A stretch of 64,000 nt of DNA from Streptomyces neyagawaensis (GTDB taxonomy: Bacteria > Actinomycetota > Actinomycetes > Streptomycetales > Streptomycetaceae). The notes under the pieces are model-generated. The model searched no databases, had not been told where the DNA came from, and was given only the letters and a program-made list of their open reading frames with translations. Shown here piece by piece: positions 17,509-29,398 of the stretch (position 1 is the first letter of the stretch; each line of letters begins with the position of its first letter). Position numbers and translations under genes: made by a program. The stretch lies in NCBI RefSeq assembly GCF_023516595.1, contig NZ_JAMGBG010000076.1:1-64000 (forward strand). Direction: 5' to 3'.

Positions 17509-18651
17509 TCAGTCCTTGGCCGGCTTCGACTCGGCGTCGTCGGCCGTGTCCTTCTCCAGCGCCTTCAGCGCCGGGTCGAGCACGACGTCCTCGGCGCGGG
17601 CCTCCGTGGTGGGGTCCTCCGGGAAGTGGCAGGCCGTCAGGTGGCCGTCACGGTTGCCGGAGATCTGCAGCAGCGGCGGCTCCTCGCTGGCGCACTTGTC
17701 CTGCGCCTTCCAGCAGCGGGTGCGGAAGCGGCAGCCGGACGGCGGGGAGATCGGGGAGGGGACGTCGCCGTAGAGACGGATCCGCTCCTTGTCCCCGGCC
17801 TCGTCGTCGACCGCGACCTCGGGGACCGCGGAGAGGAGGGCGTGGGTGTACGGGTGGCGCGGCCGGTTGTAGATGGAGTCACGGTCGCCGACCTCGACCA
17901 CCTTGCCGAGGTACATGACCGCGACGCGCTGCGAGAAGTGCCGGACGATCGCGAGGTCGTGGGCGATGAACAGGAAGGCGATGCCCAGCTCCTGCTGCAC
18001 CTTCTGCAGCAGGTTCACCACCTGCGCCTGGATCGACACGTCCAGCGCGGAGACCGGCTCGTCCGCCACGATCAGCTTCGGGTTCAGTGCCAGGGCGCGG
18101 GCGACGCCGATGCGCTGGCGCTGGCCGCCGGAGAACTCGTGCGGGAAGCGGTTGTAGTGCTCCGGGTTGAGGCCGACCAGCTCCAGGAGCTCGCGGACCT
18201 TCTTCTCCTGGCCGCCCTCGGGCTCGATCCCGTTGACCTCCATCGGCGACTTGATGATGGAGCCGACGGTCTGCCGCGGGTTCAGCGAGGAGTACGGGTC
18301 CTGGAAGATCATCTGGATCTCGGACCGCACCGGCGCCAGCTGCCTGCGCGAGGCGTGGGTGATGTCCTGGCCCATGTAGCTGATCTTGCCGGCGGTCGGC
18401 TCCAGCAGCCGGGTGATCAGCCGGCCGGTGGTCGACTTGCCGCAGCCGGACTCGCCCACCAGGCCGACGCTCTCGCCGACGCCGACGGTCAGATCGACAC
18501 CGTCGACGGCCTGCACGGCGCCGACCTTGCGCTTGATCGGGAAGCCGCCGTAGATGGGGAAGTGCTTGGTGAGCCCCTGCACCTCGAGGAGGGTCTCCGT
18601 CGAGGAGTCGGTGGGGCCCTGCTGTGCGGGGAGGGTGAGGTTGTCGCTCAT
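17509..18651 (-). CDS. bldKE: BldK oligopeptide importer ATP-binding subunit (BldKE type)
   Basis: A 380-residue ABC ATPase. Walker A is GESGCGKS, the signature is FSGGQRQR, Walker B is LIVADEP and the oligopeptide C-terminal cysteine motif is GCRFRTRCWKAQDKC. The acidic C-terminal tail after about residue 340 is poorly structured. ATG at 18651 begins MSDNLTLPAQQ with AGGGAGA about 9 nt upstream. It is the fifth and last gene of a five-gene operon whose order (permease, binding protein, permease, ATPase, ATPase) is that of bldK. BldK imports an extracellular oligopeptide signal needed for aerial mycelium formation in S. coelicolor. The name rests on gene order and similarity, not on a search. 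Confidence 0.8.
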   Translation of the reverse strand: MSDNLTLPAQQGPTDSSTETLLEVQGLTKHFPIYGGFPIKRKVGAVQAVDGVDLTVGVGESVGLVGESGCGKSTTGRLITRLLEPTAGKISYMGQDITHASRRQLAPVRSEIQMIFQDPYSSLNPRQTVGSIIKSPMEVNGIEPEGGQEKKVRELLELVGLNPEHYNRFPHEFSGGQRQRIGVARALALNPKLIVADEPVSALDVSIQAQVVNLLQKVQQELGIAFLFIAHDLAIVRHFSQRVAVMYLGKVVEVGDRDSIYNRPRHPYTHALLSAVPEVAVDDEAGDKERIRLYGDVPSPISPPSGCRFRTRCWKAQDKCASEEPPLLQISGNRDGHLTACHFPEDPTTEARAEDVVLDPALKALEKDTADDAESKPAKD

Positions 18652-18665
18652 GATCTCGGTTCTCC

Positions 18666-19727
<1,062 letters not shown>

Positions 19728-19742
19728 GGTGGTTCGTTCTTC

Positions 19743-20720
19743 CTAGGAGAGCCGGACGCGCGGGTCGATCCAGGCGTACGCGATGTCGGTGAGGATGTTC
19801 ACGATCAGGATGAAGAAGGCCCCGAACATCATGACGCCCATCGTCAGGGGGAGGTCCCTCGTCATGGCGCCGTTCACGGCCAGGCGGCCGATGCCCTGCA
19901 GCGAGAAGGTGAGTTCCGTGACCACGGCGCCGCCCAGCATGGAGCTGATGTCGATGCCGAGGACCGTGACGATCGGGATGAGCGAGCCGCGCCAGGCGTA
20001 GCGGAAGAAGACGTACTTCTTCGTCATGCCCTTGGCCCGAGCCGTGCGTACGTGCTCCTCGGCGAGCTGCTCGATCATGGAGGCGCGTGCCATACGCGTG
20101 TACTGCGCGGTGAAGATCGTGGCCATCACGACCACCGGGATGGACATCCCGACGAACCAGCCGACCGGGTCCTCGCTGATGGGGACGTACTTCGGGTCCT
20201 CCATCCAGCCCGTGCTGTAGACGAGGACCGTCAGCGCGATCGGGCCGAGGAAGTAGATCTGGAAGGAGCTGAGCACCATCGACGAGCCCGTGGCCACCTT
20301 GTCGAGCGTGGAACCGCGCCGGAAGGCGGAGACCATGCCGGCACCCACACCGAAGATCAGGAAGCAGATCGTGCCACCGACGGTCAGCGTGAGGGTGGTC
20401 GGGAAGCGGTCGATGATCGTGTCCCAGACCATGTCGCCCGAGTAGAACGACTGGCCGAGGCACGGGGCGGCGCAGTGGCCGTCCGGGAAGTCACGGCCCA
20501 TCACGATGCCGGACATGAACTGCCAGAACTGCGTGGCGACCGGCAGATTGAGGCCGAGCGCCTCGCGGATGTCCGCGATCCTCGTCGGGGAGCAGTCCCT
20601 GCCACAGGCCAGAGAGGCGTAGTCGGACGGCCCGGCGATGAAGAGGAAGAACGTGACGGCGCCGATCAGGAACAAGGTGACGACGGCACCGGCCAGGCGC
20701 CGGATGATGAACTGAAGCAT
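19743..20720 (-). CDS. bldKC: BldK oligopeptide importer permease (BldKC type)
   Basis: A 325-residue DppB-type permease with about six helices, beginning MLQFIIRRLAGAVVTLFLI. A cysteine-containing external loop (SLACGRDCSPTRI, HCAAPCLGQSF) recurs in the paralogue at 13948-14931. The EAA loop is RAKGMTKKYVFFRYAWRGSL. The start is uncertain: ATG at 20720 matches the paralogue's N-terminus but lacks a good ribosome site, and a GTG at 20762 would add 14 residues. It lies between the binding-protein gene and the first ATPase gene of the bldK operon. Confidence 0.8.
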   Translation of the reverse strand: MLQFIIRRLAGAVVTLFLIGAVTFFLFIAGPSDYASLACGRDCSPTRIADIREALGLNLPVATQFWQFMSGIVMGRDFPDGHCAAPCLGQSFYSGDMVWDTIIDRFPTTLTLTVGGTICFLIFGVGAGMVSAFRRGSTLDKVATGSSMVLSSFQIYFLGPIALTVLVYSTGWMEDPKYVPISEDPVGWFVGMSIPVVVMATIFTAQYTRMARASMIEQLAEEHVRTARAKGMTKKYVFFRYAWRGSLIPIVTVLGIDISSMLGGAVVTELTFSLQGIGRLAVNGAMTRDLPLTMGVMMFGAFFILIVNILTDIAYAWIDPRVRLS

Positions 20721-20818
20721 GGCGGGGAGGCTGCTCTCTGCAGAGAGGGTGGACGGTTTCACGGAACCGCGGGGATGCGCTCCGCCTGGTGCGCACCCCC
20801 GCGATCAGCCGTAGGGAG

Positions 20819-22612
20819 TTACGACTTCAGGAACAGGTTGTTGACGTCGATGTAGCTCGACTCGGTGCTGTAGCGGGCACCGCCGATGTTCGAACCGTAG
20901 AGCTGGAACTGCTTGGCGTACCACAGCGGAGCAGCCGGGTTGATCTTCTCCAGGATGTAGTGGTGCGCCTCCTGCCAGGTCTTCTGGGCCGCGGTCGGCT
21001 CCTCGGAGAGGGCCTTCTTGATCAGCTCCTGGACCTTCGGGTCGTTCACGTGCGAGTAGTTCGGCGAACCGTCGGCGATCTGGTCACCGTCGTAGATCGG
21101 GGTGACGACCGTGCCCGCGGACGGCCAGTCCTGGCCCCAGCCGGTCACGTAGATGTCGTACGAGTTCTTGACCTTGCCGATCTGCTCGTAGAAGCTCGCG
21201 GCGTCGATCTCCTTGCCGACGACCTCGATGCCGACCTTGGACAGCGCGTCCTCGAGGGCGACCTTGCGCTTCTGCTCGTTCTCGGTGTTGCGGTAGGCGA
21301 AGACCAGCTTCTTCTCGGACGCCGGGACGTCCTTCAGGAGCTTCTTGGCCATCTCGATGTTGCCGGACGGCGTCTTCAGACGGCCGTACGGGTCGTACTT
21401 GGCCTCGTAGCCCGGCAGGGTCGGGGCGAACAGGTTCGGGGCCGGGTCGCCACCGTAGGCGCCACCCTCACCGGCGATCAGCGACTTGGAGTTCACCGCG
21501 TAGGTGACGGCGTCGCGGACCTTCTTGTTCTTGACCCGGTCCAGGTTGAAGTTCAGCACCATGACGTAGGGCTGGTAGCCCTTGATGGTGCGCTTGTTGA
21601 CGGCCGGGTCGGTGATGACGTCCTGGATCTGGGTGGACTCGACGCTGCCGGTGAACTGGATGGCGTTCTTGGAGGCGCCCTGGTCCGCGATCAGACGCTT
21701 GGTCTGGGTCGACTCGGTGACACCGAAGTCGAAGTTCCAGCCGTCCACGTACTGGTGGCGCACGGAGTCGGTCTTCGGGTCCCACTGGTCGTTCTTGACC
21801 AGCTTGAGGGCCTTGCCGACCTTGTACTCGGAGATCTTGTACGGGCCGAGGGAGACCGGGGCCTTGTCGTACTTCTCCTTCGTGTCGGTCTTCTCCGGGA
21901 CGATGGAGTAGCCCGACATGGCCAGCATCTGCGGAAGGTCCGGACGCGGCTTGTCGAAGTGGAAGACGACCGTCTTGTCGTCCGGGGTGTCCAGGACCGA
22001 GGCCGGCAGGTGCTTCTTGCCGAAGCCGCCGTCCTTCAGCGCCTCGCGGTACTTCGGACCGCTCAGCCAGGTCTGCAGGTAGTTCGGGCCGTCGAAGATG
22101 AACTCGGCGTACATGCGCTCGACGGTGTGGCGGACGTCGGCCGAGGTGATCTCGTTGCCGTTCTGGTCCTTGATGCCGTCCTTGATCGTGTACGTCCAGG
22201 TCTTACCACCGTCGGACGACTTGCCGGCGTCGGTGGCGATGTCACCGACGACGGACATGTTGCCCTTGCTGTCTTCCTGGAAGTTCGTCAGCCCGCGGAA
22301 GATCAGGTTGGCGACCTGGCCACCGTCGGAGACGTAGATCTGGCCCGGGTCCAGGTGCGAGAGGCCCGCCTCCTGGTAGACCTCGACGGTGCCGCCGCTC
22401 TTCGCGCCGGCCACCTCCGCCGCGGGACCCGTCGACGCGGCGGCGTCGGCGTAGGTGATGGCCTTCGACTGCTGGGCGGCCTTCTTCTGGTCCTTCTTGG
22501 AGTCGGTCCCCGAGGTGTTGCCCTTGTTCTCCGAGCACGCCGTGAGCACGAGGGAGCCGGCCGCGACGGCGACCACTATGGCGCGCGCTCTGCGCGAGGT
22601 GAGCGACTTCAT
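20819..22612 (-). CDS. bldKB: BldK oligopeptide-binding lipoprotein (BldKB type)
   Basis: A 597-residue family 5 binding protein. The signal MKSLTSRRARAIVVAVAAGS is followed by a lipobox ending LTAC (Cys about 26) and a Ser/Gly/Lys linker, so it is anchored outside the membrane. The fold is shown by HLDPGQIYVSDGGQVANL, EITSADVRHTVERMYA, VLNFNLDRVKNKKVRDAV and GWGQDWPSAG. In S. coelicolor the roughly 600-residue BldKB is the receptor for the extracellular developmental peptide. ATG at 22612 follows AGGTAGG by about 13 nt. An upstream ATG at 22648 is possible but has a weaker site and would bury the signal peptide. Confidence 0.8.
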   Translation of the reverse strand: MKSLTSRRARAIVVAVAAGSLVLTACSENKGNTSGTDSKKDQKKAAQQSKAITYADAAASTGPAAEVAGAKSGGTVEVYQEAGLSHLDPGQIYVSDGGQVANLIFRGLTNFQEDSKGNMSVVGDIATDAGKSSDGGKTWTYTIKDGIKDQNGNEITSADVRHTVERMYAEFIFDGPNYLQTWLSGPKYREALKDGGFGKKHLPASVLDTPDDKTVVFHFDKPRPDLPQMLAMSGYSIVPEKTDTKEKYDKAPVSLGPYKISEYKVGKALKLVKNDQWDPKTDSVRHQYVDGWNFDFGVTESTQTKRLIADQGASKNAIQFTGSVESTQIQDVITDPAVNKRTIKGYQPYVMVLNFNLDRVKNKKVRDAVTYAVNSKSLIAGEGGAYGGDPAPNLFAPTLPGYEAKYDPYGRLKTPSGNIEMAKKLLKDVPASEKKLVFAYRNTENEQKRKVALEDALSKVGIEVVGKEIDAASFYEQIGKVKNSYDIYVTGWGQDWPSAGTVVTPIYDGDQIADGSPNYSHVNDPKVQELIKKALSEEPTAAQKTWQEAHHYILEKINPAAPLWYAKQFQLYGSNIGGARYSTESSYIDVNNLFLKS

Positions 22613-22713
22613 GACGGTGTATGCACCTACCTGTCGTTTGTTATCCATGAGTACTGCCTGACGCGGCTGGTAGGCCGACGCGGGGGCGGCAGCCACCCCC
22701 CACCAATGGACGA

Positions 22714-23760
22714 TCAGCGCCCGGACTTGGGGTCAAACGCATCCCGTACGGAGTCTCCGAGGAGGTTGAAGCACAGGATGAAGATCACCAGCGCGAGGCC
22801 GGGGAAGAACATGAACGCCGGGTCCTGCTCGGCGTACTTGGCGCCGGCGGCGAACAGCCGTCCCCAGTCCGGGGTGGGCTCGACGAAGCCGACACCCGCG
22901 AAGGAGAGGAACGCGATGGTGAGGATCGTGCTGGGCAGCTGATACGTGAACTGCACCAGGATCGGCGAGACGACGTTCGGCAGGATCTCCTTGCGGACGA
23001 TCCGCCACGGCGAGGCGCCGGACACCTTGGCCGCCTCCACGAACTCCCGCTCACGCAGGGAGAGCACGGTGGAGCGGACCAGGCGGGCCATACCCATCCA
23101 GCCCAGCAGCCACAGCACGATCAGGATCGCCACCGCCCGGAAGTAAGTGGGGGTTTCTTCCTCCGGGTCGACGAAGAACGCCGTGACCACGGGCATGAAG
23201 GCGATGAAGAACAGCTGCTGCGGGAAGGCGAGGAAGAAGTCGGTGACCCGGCCGATCCAGTAGTCGGTGCGACCGCCGAAGTAACCGCCGATGAGACCGA
23301 TGATGACGCCGGTGATCATCAGGAGCACGGTCACGCCCAGCGCCATGTACAGCGAGGTGCGCATGCCGTACATCAGCATGGCGAACAGGTCACGGCCGTA
23401 CTGCGGCTCGACTCCGAACCAGTGGTCCCCCGAGACGCCACCGAAGTAGCCGAGCGGCAGACCGAAGTCGTCCAGGATCGGGTTGGTGTCGACATACGTC
23501 GGGTCCTGCCCGTACAGCGTGTACGGGTTGGTCCCGCTGAGGGCCGTCATCAGGGGCGCGCACAGGGCGAGGACGAAGTAGAAAATCACTACCCCGGCGC
23601 AGATCATGCCGGTACGGTCACGCCTGAAACGCTGCCACATGAGCTGGCCGGGGGAACGGCCCTCAAGGGTCTTGGGCTTGTCGACCTCGGAGGTCGCCGC
23701 CAGTTCGGGGTCCAAGGCGACCGCGGGCCCGGAGCCCTCGGCCTTGGTTGGACTGGTCAT
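22714..23760 (-). CDS. bldKA: BldK oligopeptide importer permease (BldKA type)
   Basis: A 348-residue DppC-type permease. It has a 50-residue cytoplasmic leader, a first helix at about residues 52-75, a long external loop (DPTYVDTNPILDDF, SGDHWFGVEPQYGRD) and a transporter core. The EAA loop is AAKVSGASPWRIVRKEILPN and the end is GDSVRDAFDPKSGR. ATG at 23760 (MTSPTKAEGSG) has GGGGGAAG about 8 nt upstream. The longer frame to 24027 lacks a better site. It is the first gene of the operon, so the promoter should lie in 23761-24230. Confidence 0.8.
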   Translation of the reverse strand: MTSPTKAEGSGPAVALDPELAATSEVDKPKTLEGRSPGQLMWQRFRRDRTGMICAGVVIFYFVLALCAPLMTALSGTNPYTLYGQDPTYVDTNPILDDFGLPLGYFGGVSGDHWFGVEPQYGRDLFAMLMYGMRTSLYMALGVTVLLMITGVIIGLIGGYFGGRTDYWIGRVTDFFLAFPQQLFFIAFMPVVTAFFVDPEEETPTYFRAVAILIVLWLLGWMGMARLVRSTVLSLREREFVEAAKVSGASPWRIVRKEILPNVVSPILVQFTYQLPSTILTIAFLSFAGVGFVEPTPDWGRLFAAGAKYAEQDPAFMFFPGLALVIFILCFNLLGDSVRDAFDPKSGR

Positions 23761-23880
23761 GTGTGTTCTTCCCCCGGGGGGTTGGAGAGTTGAGCGCAGC
23801 ACAGATCCGGCTACCGGCGGGTTCTGCGTTTTGGGGGAACTTTCGCCAAGTGAGTCAACGCGCGTCAAGGGCGGAAGGCA

Positions 23881-23894
23881 TAGGGATCTCCCTA
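23881..23894. promoter_or_regulatory. Short inverted repeat upstream of bldK, possible operator
   Basis: TAGGGA-TC-TCCCTA is a perfect 6+6 inverted repeat with a 2-nt centre, about 120 bp upstream of the bldKA-type start. It could bind a dimeric regulator. The evidence is symmetry and position only. Confidence 0.3.
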
Positions 23895-24171
23895 CCGTCC
23901 ATATTTTGAGCAAAAATTGCAAAGATTGACATCTGGTCGCGCTTGACAAGCGAGACGGGATTCCGGCAAATCGGACATTCGATGAAGGATTTTTGTTTAC
24001 ATGTCCGAAACTTGATCGCCGGAGCACCGATATGCGAACAGCGCTTCACAGCGCATCGACAGCCCGCGGAGGGGTTCGGGCCGTGAGGCCGGCCCTCGCC
24101 CACCGCTCCTTCACGAGTGGTCCGGGAGCCCCGGTCCCTTCACGGGCTCTCCCCATGTGCGGGCACACCGC

Positions 24172-24207
24172 AGGCCCGGCCCGCCGCTGAGCGGTGGACC
24201 GGGGCCT
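24172..24207 (-). terminator. Probable hairpin terminator of typA
   Basis: An imperfect GC-rich stem of about 17 bp (AGGCCCGGCCCGCCGCT against the complement of AGCGGTGGACCGGGGCCT) with a tiny loop, 23 bp after the typA stop. No T-run follows, which is common for actinomycete terminators. Confidence 0.45.
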
Positions 24208-24230
24208 CGGGGACCGCGGATGACGGTCTG

Positions 24231-26144
<1,914 letters not shown>

Positions 26145-26319
26145 GTTGCGGCGTTCTCCCGGAGTGTGAGGACGGCCCTGCTGCGTACGTCTGTGTTACG
26201 CGGGCCCTGCCGGGCTGGACACGCCACGGCCTCACCCCATGGTACGGGCCCGCGGCAGCGAGGGCTCCCCGGCCCGGACGCCCCCTGCTCCGCCGCAGGT
26301 CAGACCCTCTTGACGGCCC

Positions 26320-26374
26320 CCGACCACCGGACGCGCCGCCCTGCGTCGTGCGGGGCGGCGCGTCCGATGGTCGG
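26320..26374 (-). terminator. Strong hairpin terminator after the orphan binding-protein gene
   Basis: A 22-bp stem with one mismatch (26320-26341 against 26353-26374, beginning CCGACCACCGGACGC) and an 11-nt loop, starting 23 bp after the stop at 26397. No U-run follows, so it is a GC-rich I-shaped type. It separates this gene from typA. Confidence 0.75.
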
Positions 26375-26396
26375 AACGTACGTGGAGGTCGATCAC

Positions 26397-28709
26397 TCAG
26401 TTGCGGGCGGGGCTCTCCGACGCCGTCGTGCCCTCCTTCAGGAAGCCCATGTCCTCGTAGACGGGGGTCTGGAAGCCGAAGGCTCCGGCGTTCGCCAGGT
26501 GCGGGCGGGCGGCGTAGAGCTGGGGGCGCTGGTAGAGGGGGATCGAGCCGGCCGCGGCCCAGATGCGGGCGTCGGCCTTGCGGATCAGGGAGCGGGTCTC
26601 GGACTCGTCGAGGGTGGAGATCGCCTGGTCGAAGAGCTGGTCGACCTGGTTGGTACCGACGCGGGTGTAGTTCTGCTCGACGCTCAGCGAGCCGTCGGCC
26701 GCGGGGACCGGCTTGGCGTAGATCGGGCGGGCGTCGGTGGCGGGGAACGCGGAGGTGGGCCACGAGTACAGGGCGAGGTCGTACTGCCCGTTCGCGATGT
26801 GGTCCTTGAAGTAGCTGTCGTCGGCGACCTTGGAGATCTCCGTGCGGATGCCGACCTGCTCCAGCATCACCGCGATCCGCTCGCCGACGGTGCGCAGGGA
26901 CTCGGTGCCCGGGCCCGACGGCAGGACGAAGCGGAGGGTGAGCGGCTTGCCGTTCTTGGCGAGCGGCGCCCGCGCGGCGTCGCCGGGCGCCCGTGTGCCG
27001 CGCGGGGCGTAGGCGCCGGGGGCGTTCTGGCTGCCGTCCCGGGCGAGCGGGCTGTCGTCGTCGGTCTCGTACGGCTTGTTGTCGTCGCCGACGACGTACG
27101 TGTCCTCGTCGCCGGTCTTCTTCTCCGCCTTCTTGTCCGCCTCGTCGTCCGACTTCTTCTCGGACTTCTGCTCCGTCTTCTTCTCGGGCTTCTCCTCCTT
27201 GGACCCGGCGGTCTTCTCGCCCTCCGCCCCGGCGGCCTTCTCGGTCTCCCGGAGCGGGCCGCCCTCCTCCCAGCCGGCGTCGGCGAGAAGGGCGCGGGCC
27301 TCGTCGGTGTCCTGGCCTCCGAGGGCACCGCTGCTGTCGGCGTAGGCGGCCTGGCCGGACAGGGCGAGGTGGCTCCCGACGGGGACGGCGGGCAGGCCCA
27401 GCGGCTTCAGGACGAGACCGGCGAGCTCCTTGCGGTCGAGGGAGCGGGCCACCGCGCGGCGGACGCGCTCGTCGGCGAGGGGGCCGTCGGCACCGTTGAG
27501 GGCGAGCTGGGTGAAGGCCGGTTCGAGGGAGCGGCGCACCTCGTAGCCACGCAGGGCGGACTGCTGCGCGGTGTACTCGGCGAGCGCCGCCCGCCGCTTC
27601 TTCCGGGCACCGGCCTCCTTGTCGGCGGCCTTCTGGTCGGAGCCGTGCGCGATCGCCCAGGACCGCAGCGACTGCGCGGGCGTCAGCGCGGCGCCGGGCC
27701 CCTGGGCGAGGGTGCCGCCGGACCCGGCGAGGGGACCGCCGAGTCCCTGCGCCGCCCCCCTTACCTCCGGGGAGCCCTGCGGGGCGGCTGAGCCGCGCGG
27801 GCTCGCGGAGCCCTCGGGGCCCTGGGCCTCCTTGCCGGCCAGCATGACCCGCTGCGCCTGGGACGAGTCGATCTCGGCGATGTCCACCTCGCCCTTGGCG
27901 AGCGCCTCGGCCCGCTTGTCGCGGGGGACGGCGCGCAGCACCAGTTCCGACAGCTTGGCCTGGCGGCCCCACCAGCGGGGGTTGCGGGTGAGGGTGATCT
28001 TGCCGCCCTTGCGGTCGACGTCCTTGACGGCGAAGGGGCCGGCGGTGACGTTGAGCTTCTTGCGGGCGCCGTCGTTGAAGGCGTCGGGGGTGCCCGTCAC
28101 CTGCTTGGGGTAGAGCGGGGAGAACAGCGACTTCCAGTCGGCGTAGGGGCGGGCGAAGGTGACACGGACCTCCAGGTCGTTGCCGCCGCGCTCGACCTTC
28201 TCGATGCGTTCGTATCCGGCGTTCCTGGCGGTCCAGTACGCGGAGTCCTTGCCGGCCAGGGCCCGCCACTGGGCGACGAAGTCGGCGGCGCCGATCTCCC
28301 GGCCGTCGCTCCACACCGCCTCCTGGTGGAGCTTGTAGAGCACGACCTGCCGGGGTTCGCGTTCGACGATCTTCGCGGACTCCAGGTAGTCGGTGTCGAC
28401 CTGGGGGCGCCCCCCGGCGTCGAGGCGGTACATCGACGGCAGGACGGCGTCGGCGACGCGTGCGCTGGTGGGGTCGGCGTCCGCCTGGAACGTGTTGAAC
28501 GTCTCCGGTACGGCGTCCACGGCCCAGCGCAGGGTGCCGCCGTCGGCGATCCGGTCACGGGCGGCCGGCGCGATGTCGGGGCCGGCCGCCGGCCTGCCCG
28601 CGGGGTCCTCCTCGCCGCAGGCCGTGAGCAGGGGCGCCGCGAGCACACCCGCGGTCAGGAAGGCGACCGAGCGCATCACCGCACGCGGTCCGACGCCGTG
28701 GTGGGACAT
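26397..28709 (-). CDS. Orphan family 5 ABC substrate-binding lipoprotein with two low-complexity inserts
   Basis: A 770-residue protein, much longer than the usual 520-600 of its family. The signal peptide ends in a lipobox (LLTAC, Cys about 31). Binding-protein blocks include RWAVDAVPETFNTFQADAD, EIGAADFVAQWRAL, RVRRAVARSLDRKELA and YDLALYSWPTSAFPATDARP. Two inserts explain the extra length: an Ala/Gly/Pro/Ser segment at about residues 290-340 and a Lys/Glu/Asp-rich segment at about 490-550 (PEKKTEQKSEKKSDDEADKK). ATG at 28709 has GGAGG about 8 nt upstream. No permease or ATPase genes are adjacent, so its transporter partner is unknown. Confidence 0.82.
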   Translation of the reverse strand: MSHHGVGPRAVMRSVAFLTAGVLAAPLLTACGEEDPAGRPAAGPDIAPAARDRIADGGTLRWAVDAVPETFNTFQADADPTSARVADAVLPSMYRLDAGGRPQVDTDYLESAKIVEREPRQVVLYKLHQEAVWSDGREIGAADFVAQWRALAGKDSAYWTARNAGYERIEKVERGGNDLEVRVTFARPYADWKSLFSPLYPKQVTGTPDAFNDGARKKLNVTAGPFAVKDVDRKGGKITLTRNPRWWGRQAKLSELVLRAVPRDKRAEALAKGEVDIAEIDSSQAQRVMLAGKEAQGPEGSASPRGSAAPQGSPEVRGAAQGLGGPLAGSGGTLAQGPGAALTPAQSLRSWAIAHGSDQKAADKEAGARKKRRAALAEYTAQQSALRGYEVRRSLEPAFTQLALNGADGPLADERVRRAVARSLDRKELAGLVLKPLGLPAVPVGSHLALSGQAAYADSSGALGGQDTDEARALLADAGWEEGGPLRETEKAAGAEGEKTAGSKEEKPEKKTEQKSEKKSDDEADKKAEKKTGDEDTYVVGDDNKPYETDDDSPLARDGSQNAPGAYAPRGTRAPGDAARAPLAKNGKPLTLRFVLPSGPGTESLRTVGERIAVMLEQVGIRTEISKVADDSYFKDHIANGQYDLALYSWPTSAFPATDARPIYAKPVPAADGSLSVEQNYTRVGTNQVDQLFDQAISTLDESETRSLIRKADARIWAAAGSIPLYQRPQLYAARPHLANAGAFGFQTPVYEDMGFLKEGTTASESPARN

Positions 28710-29047
28710 CACTGCTACCTCCGGAGGACCGCACCCTCACCAGGAGGGCGTTATGATCACTTTTGGGTGCATATGGAGCTGATCACATCTACGGCCACAC
28801 ACTGAAGAGGAAGGGGTTCACCGACCGAGGGAGACACGGCGACGGGGAGCGAAAAGCCACCCGTGCGGCGCAATGCGCCGTAGGTGATCCCCGGCGCACA
28901 CCGAGCGCGCACAGGCGTGCGGAGGAGGCCCGCAATCCGCCAATCGATGCACATCCCTTCCCAGCGCAACGTGTGACGCGCAACACTCGCAGGCGCATGA
29001 ACGTTGCCGCCTCGGTCCTCGACGATCCGCGGAAGTGAGGGCAAGTC
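28710..29047. other. Divergent intergenic region (orphan binding protein / sdh operon)
   Basis: These 338 bp lie between divergent genes and should hold promoters for both. An AT-rich patch around 28750-28800 contains two TGATCA palindromes and TATGATC. No gene is visible and no box pair is convincing. Confidence 0.45.
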
Positions 29048-29338
29048 ATGTCCGTGCAAGATGAACTGACATCGGTCCAGCGCTGCCTCGACGACCTCTA
29101 CCGGTCGGTGGGACGCCTGGAACAACAGATCGGCAGCGGTGGGCTCGACATGCGCCGGGTCCGCGCCGACGCCGATCACCTGCGCGAAAGCGTCGCGCTG
29201 CTGCGCGAGGGGGCCGTCGCCCGCTCGTCGACCAAGCACCCCGAACTCGTCCCCATCCCCGACACCCCGTACGACGACTCGCTGTGGACGGACTCGGACG
29301 ACGAGGGACTCGGCGCCCGCGACCGCCGCGCCCCCTGA
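29048..29338 (+). CDS. Small helical hypothetical protein upstream of sdh
   Basis: A 96-residue acidic protein. Residues about 1-60 look like a helical hairpin or coiled coil (DELTSVQRCLDDLYRSVGRL, VRADADHLRESVALLREG). The tail is acidic and disordered (DSLWTDSDDEGLGARDRRAP). ATG at 29048 has GTGAGGG just upstream. It lies 60 bp before the succinate dehydrogenase membrane-anchor gene on the same strand and probably shares its transcript. I do not recognise a family. Confidence 0.7.
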   Translation: MSVQDELTSVQRCLDDLYRSVGRLEQQIGSGGLDMRRVRADADHLRESVALLREGAVARSSTKHPELVPIPDTPYDDSLWTDSDDEGLGARDRRAP

Positions 29339-29398
29339 CCCCGGGCACCCGGCACGCCGAGCGCCCGACAACCGAAAAGAACCGACCGGGAGTCCCCG

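Larger units (their letters stand above)
23761..24230. other. Intergenic region upstream of bldK with an AT-rich island
   Basis: These 470 bp lie between the typA stop and the bldKA-type start and must hold the bldK promoter. About 23880-24015 is strikingly AT-rich for this genome. It holds two consensus TTGACA hexamers on the plus strand (23926-23931 and 23943-23948), pointing away from bldK. It also has an inverted repeat CGGACAT/ATGTCCG and the short palindrome listed below. No gene is credible here. I cannot assign the minus-strand -35/-10 with confidence. Confidence 0.5.
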
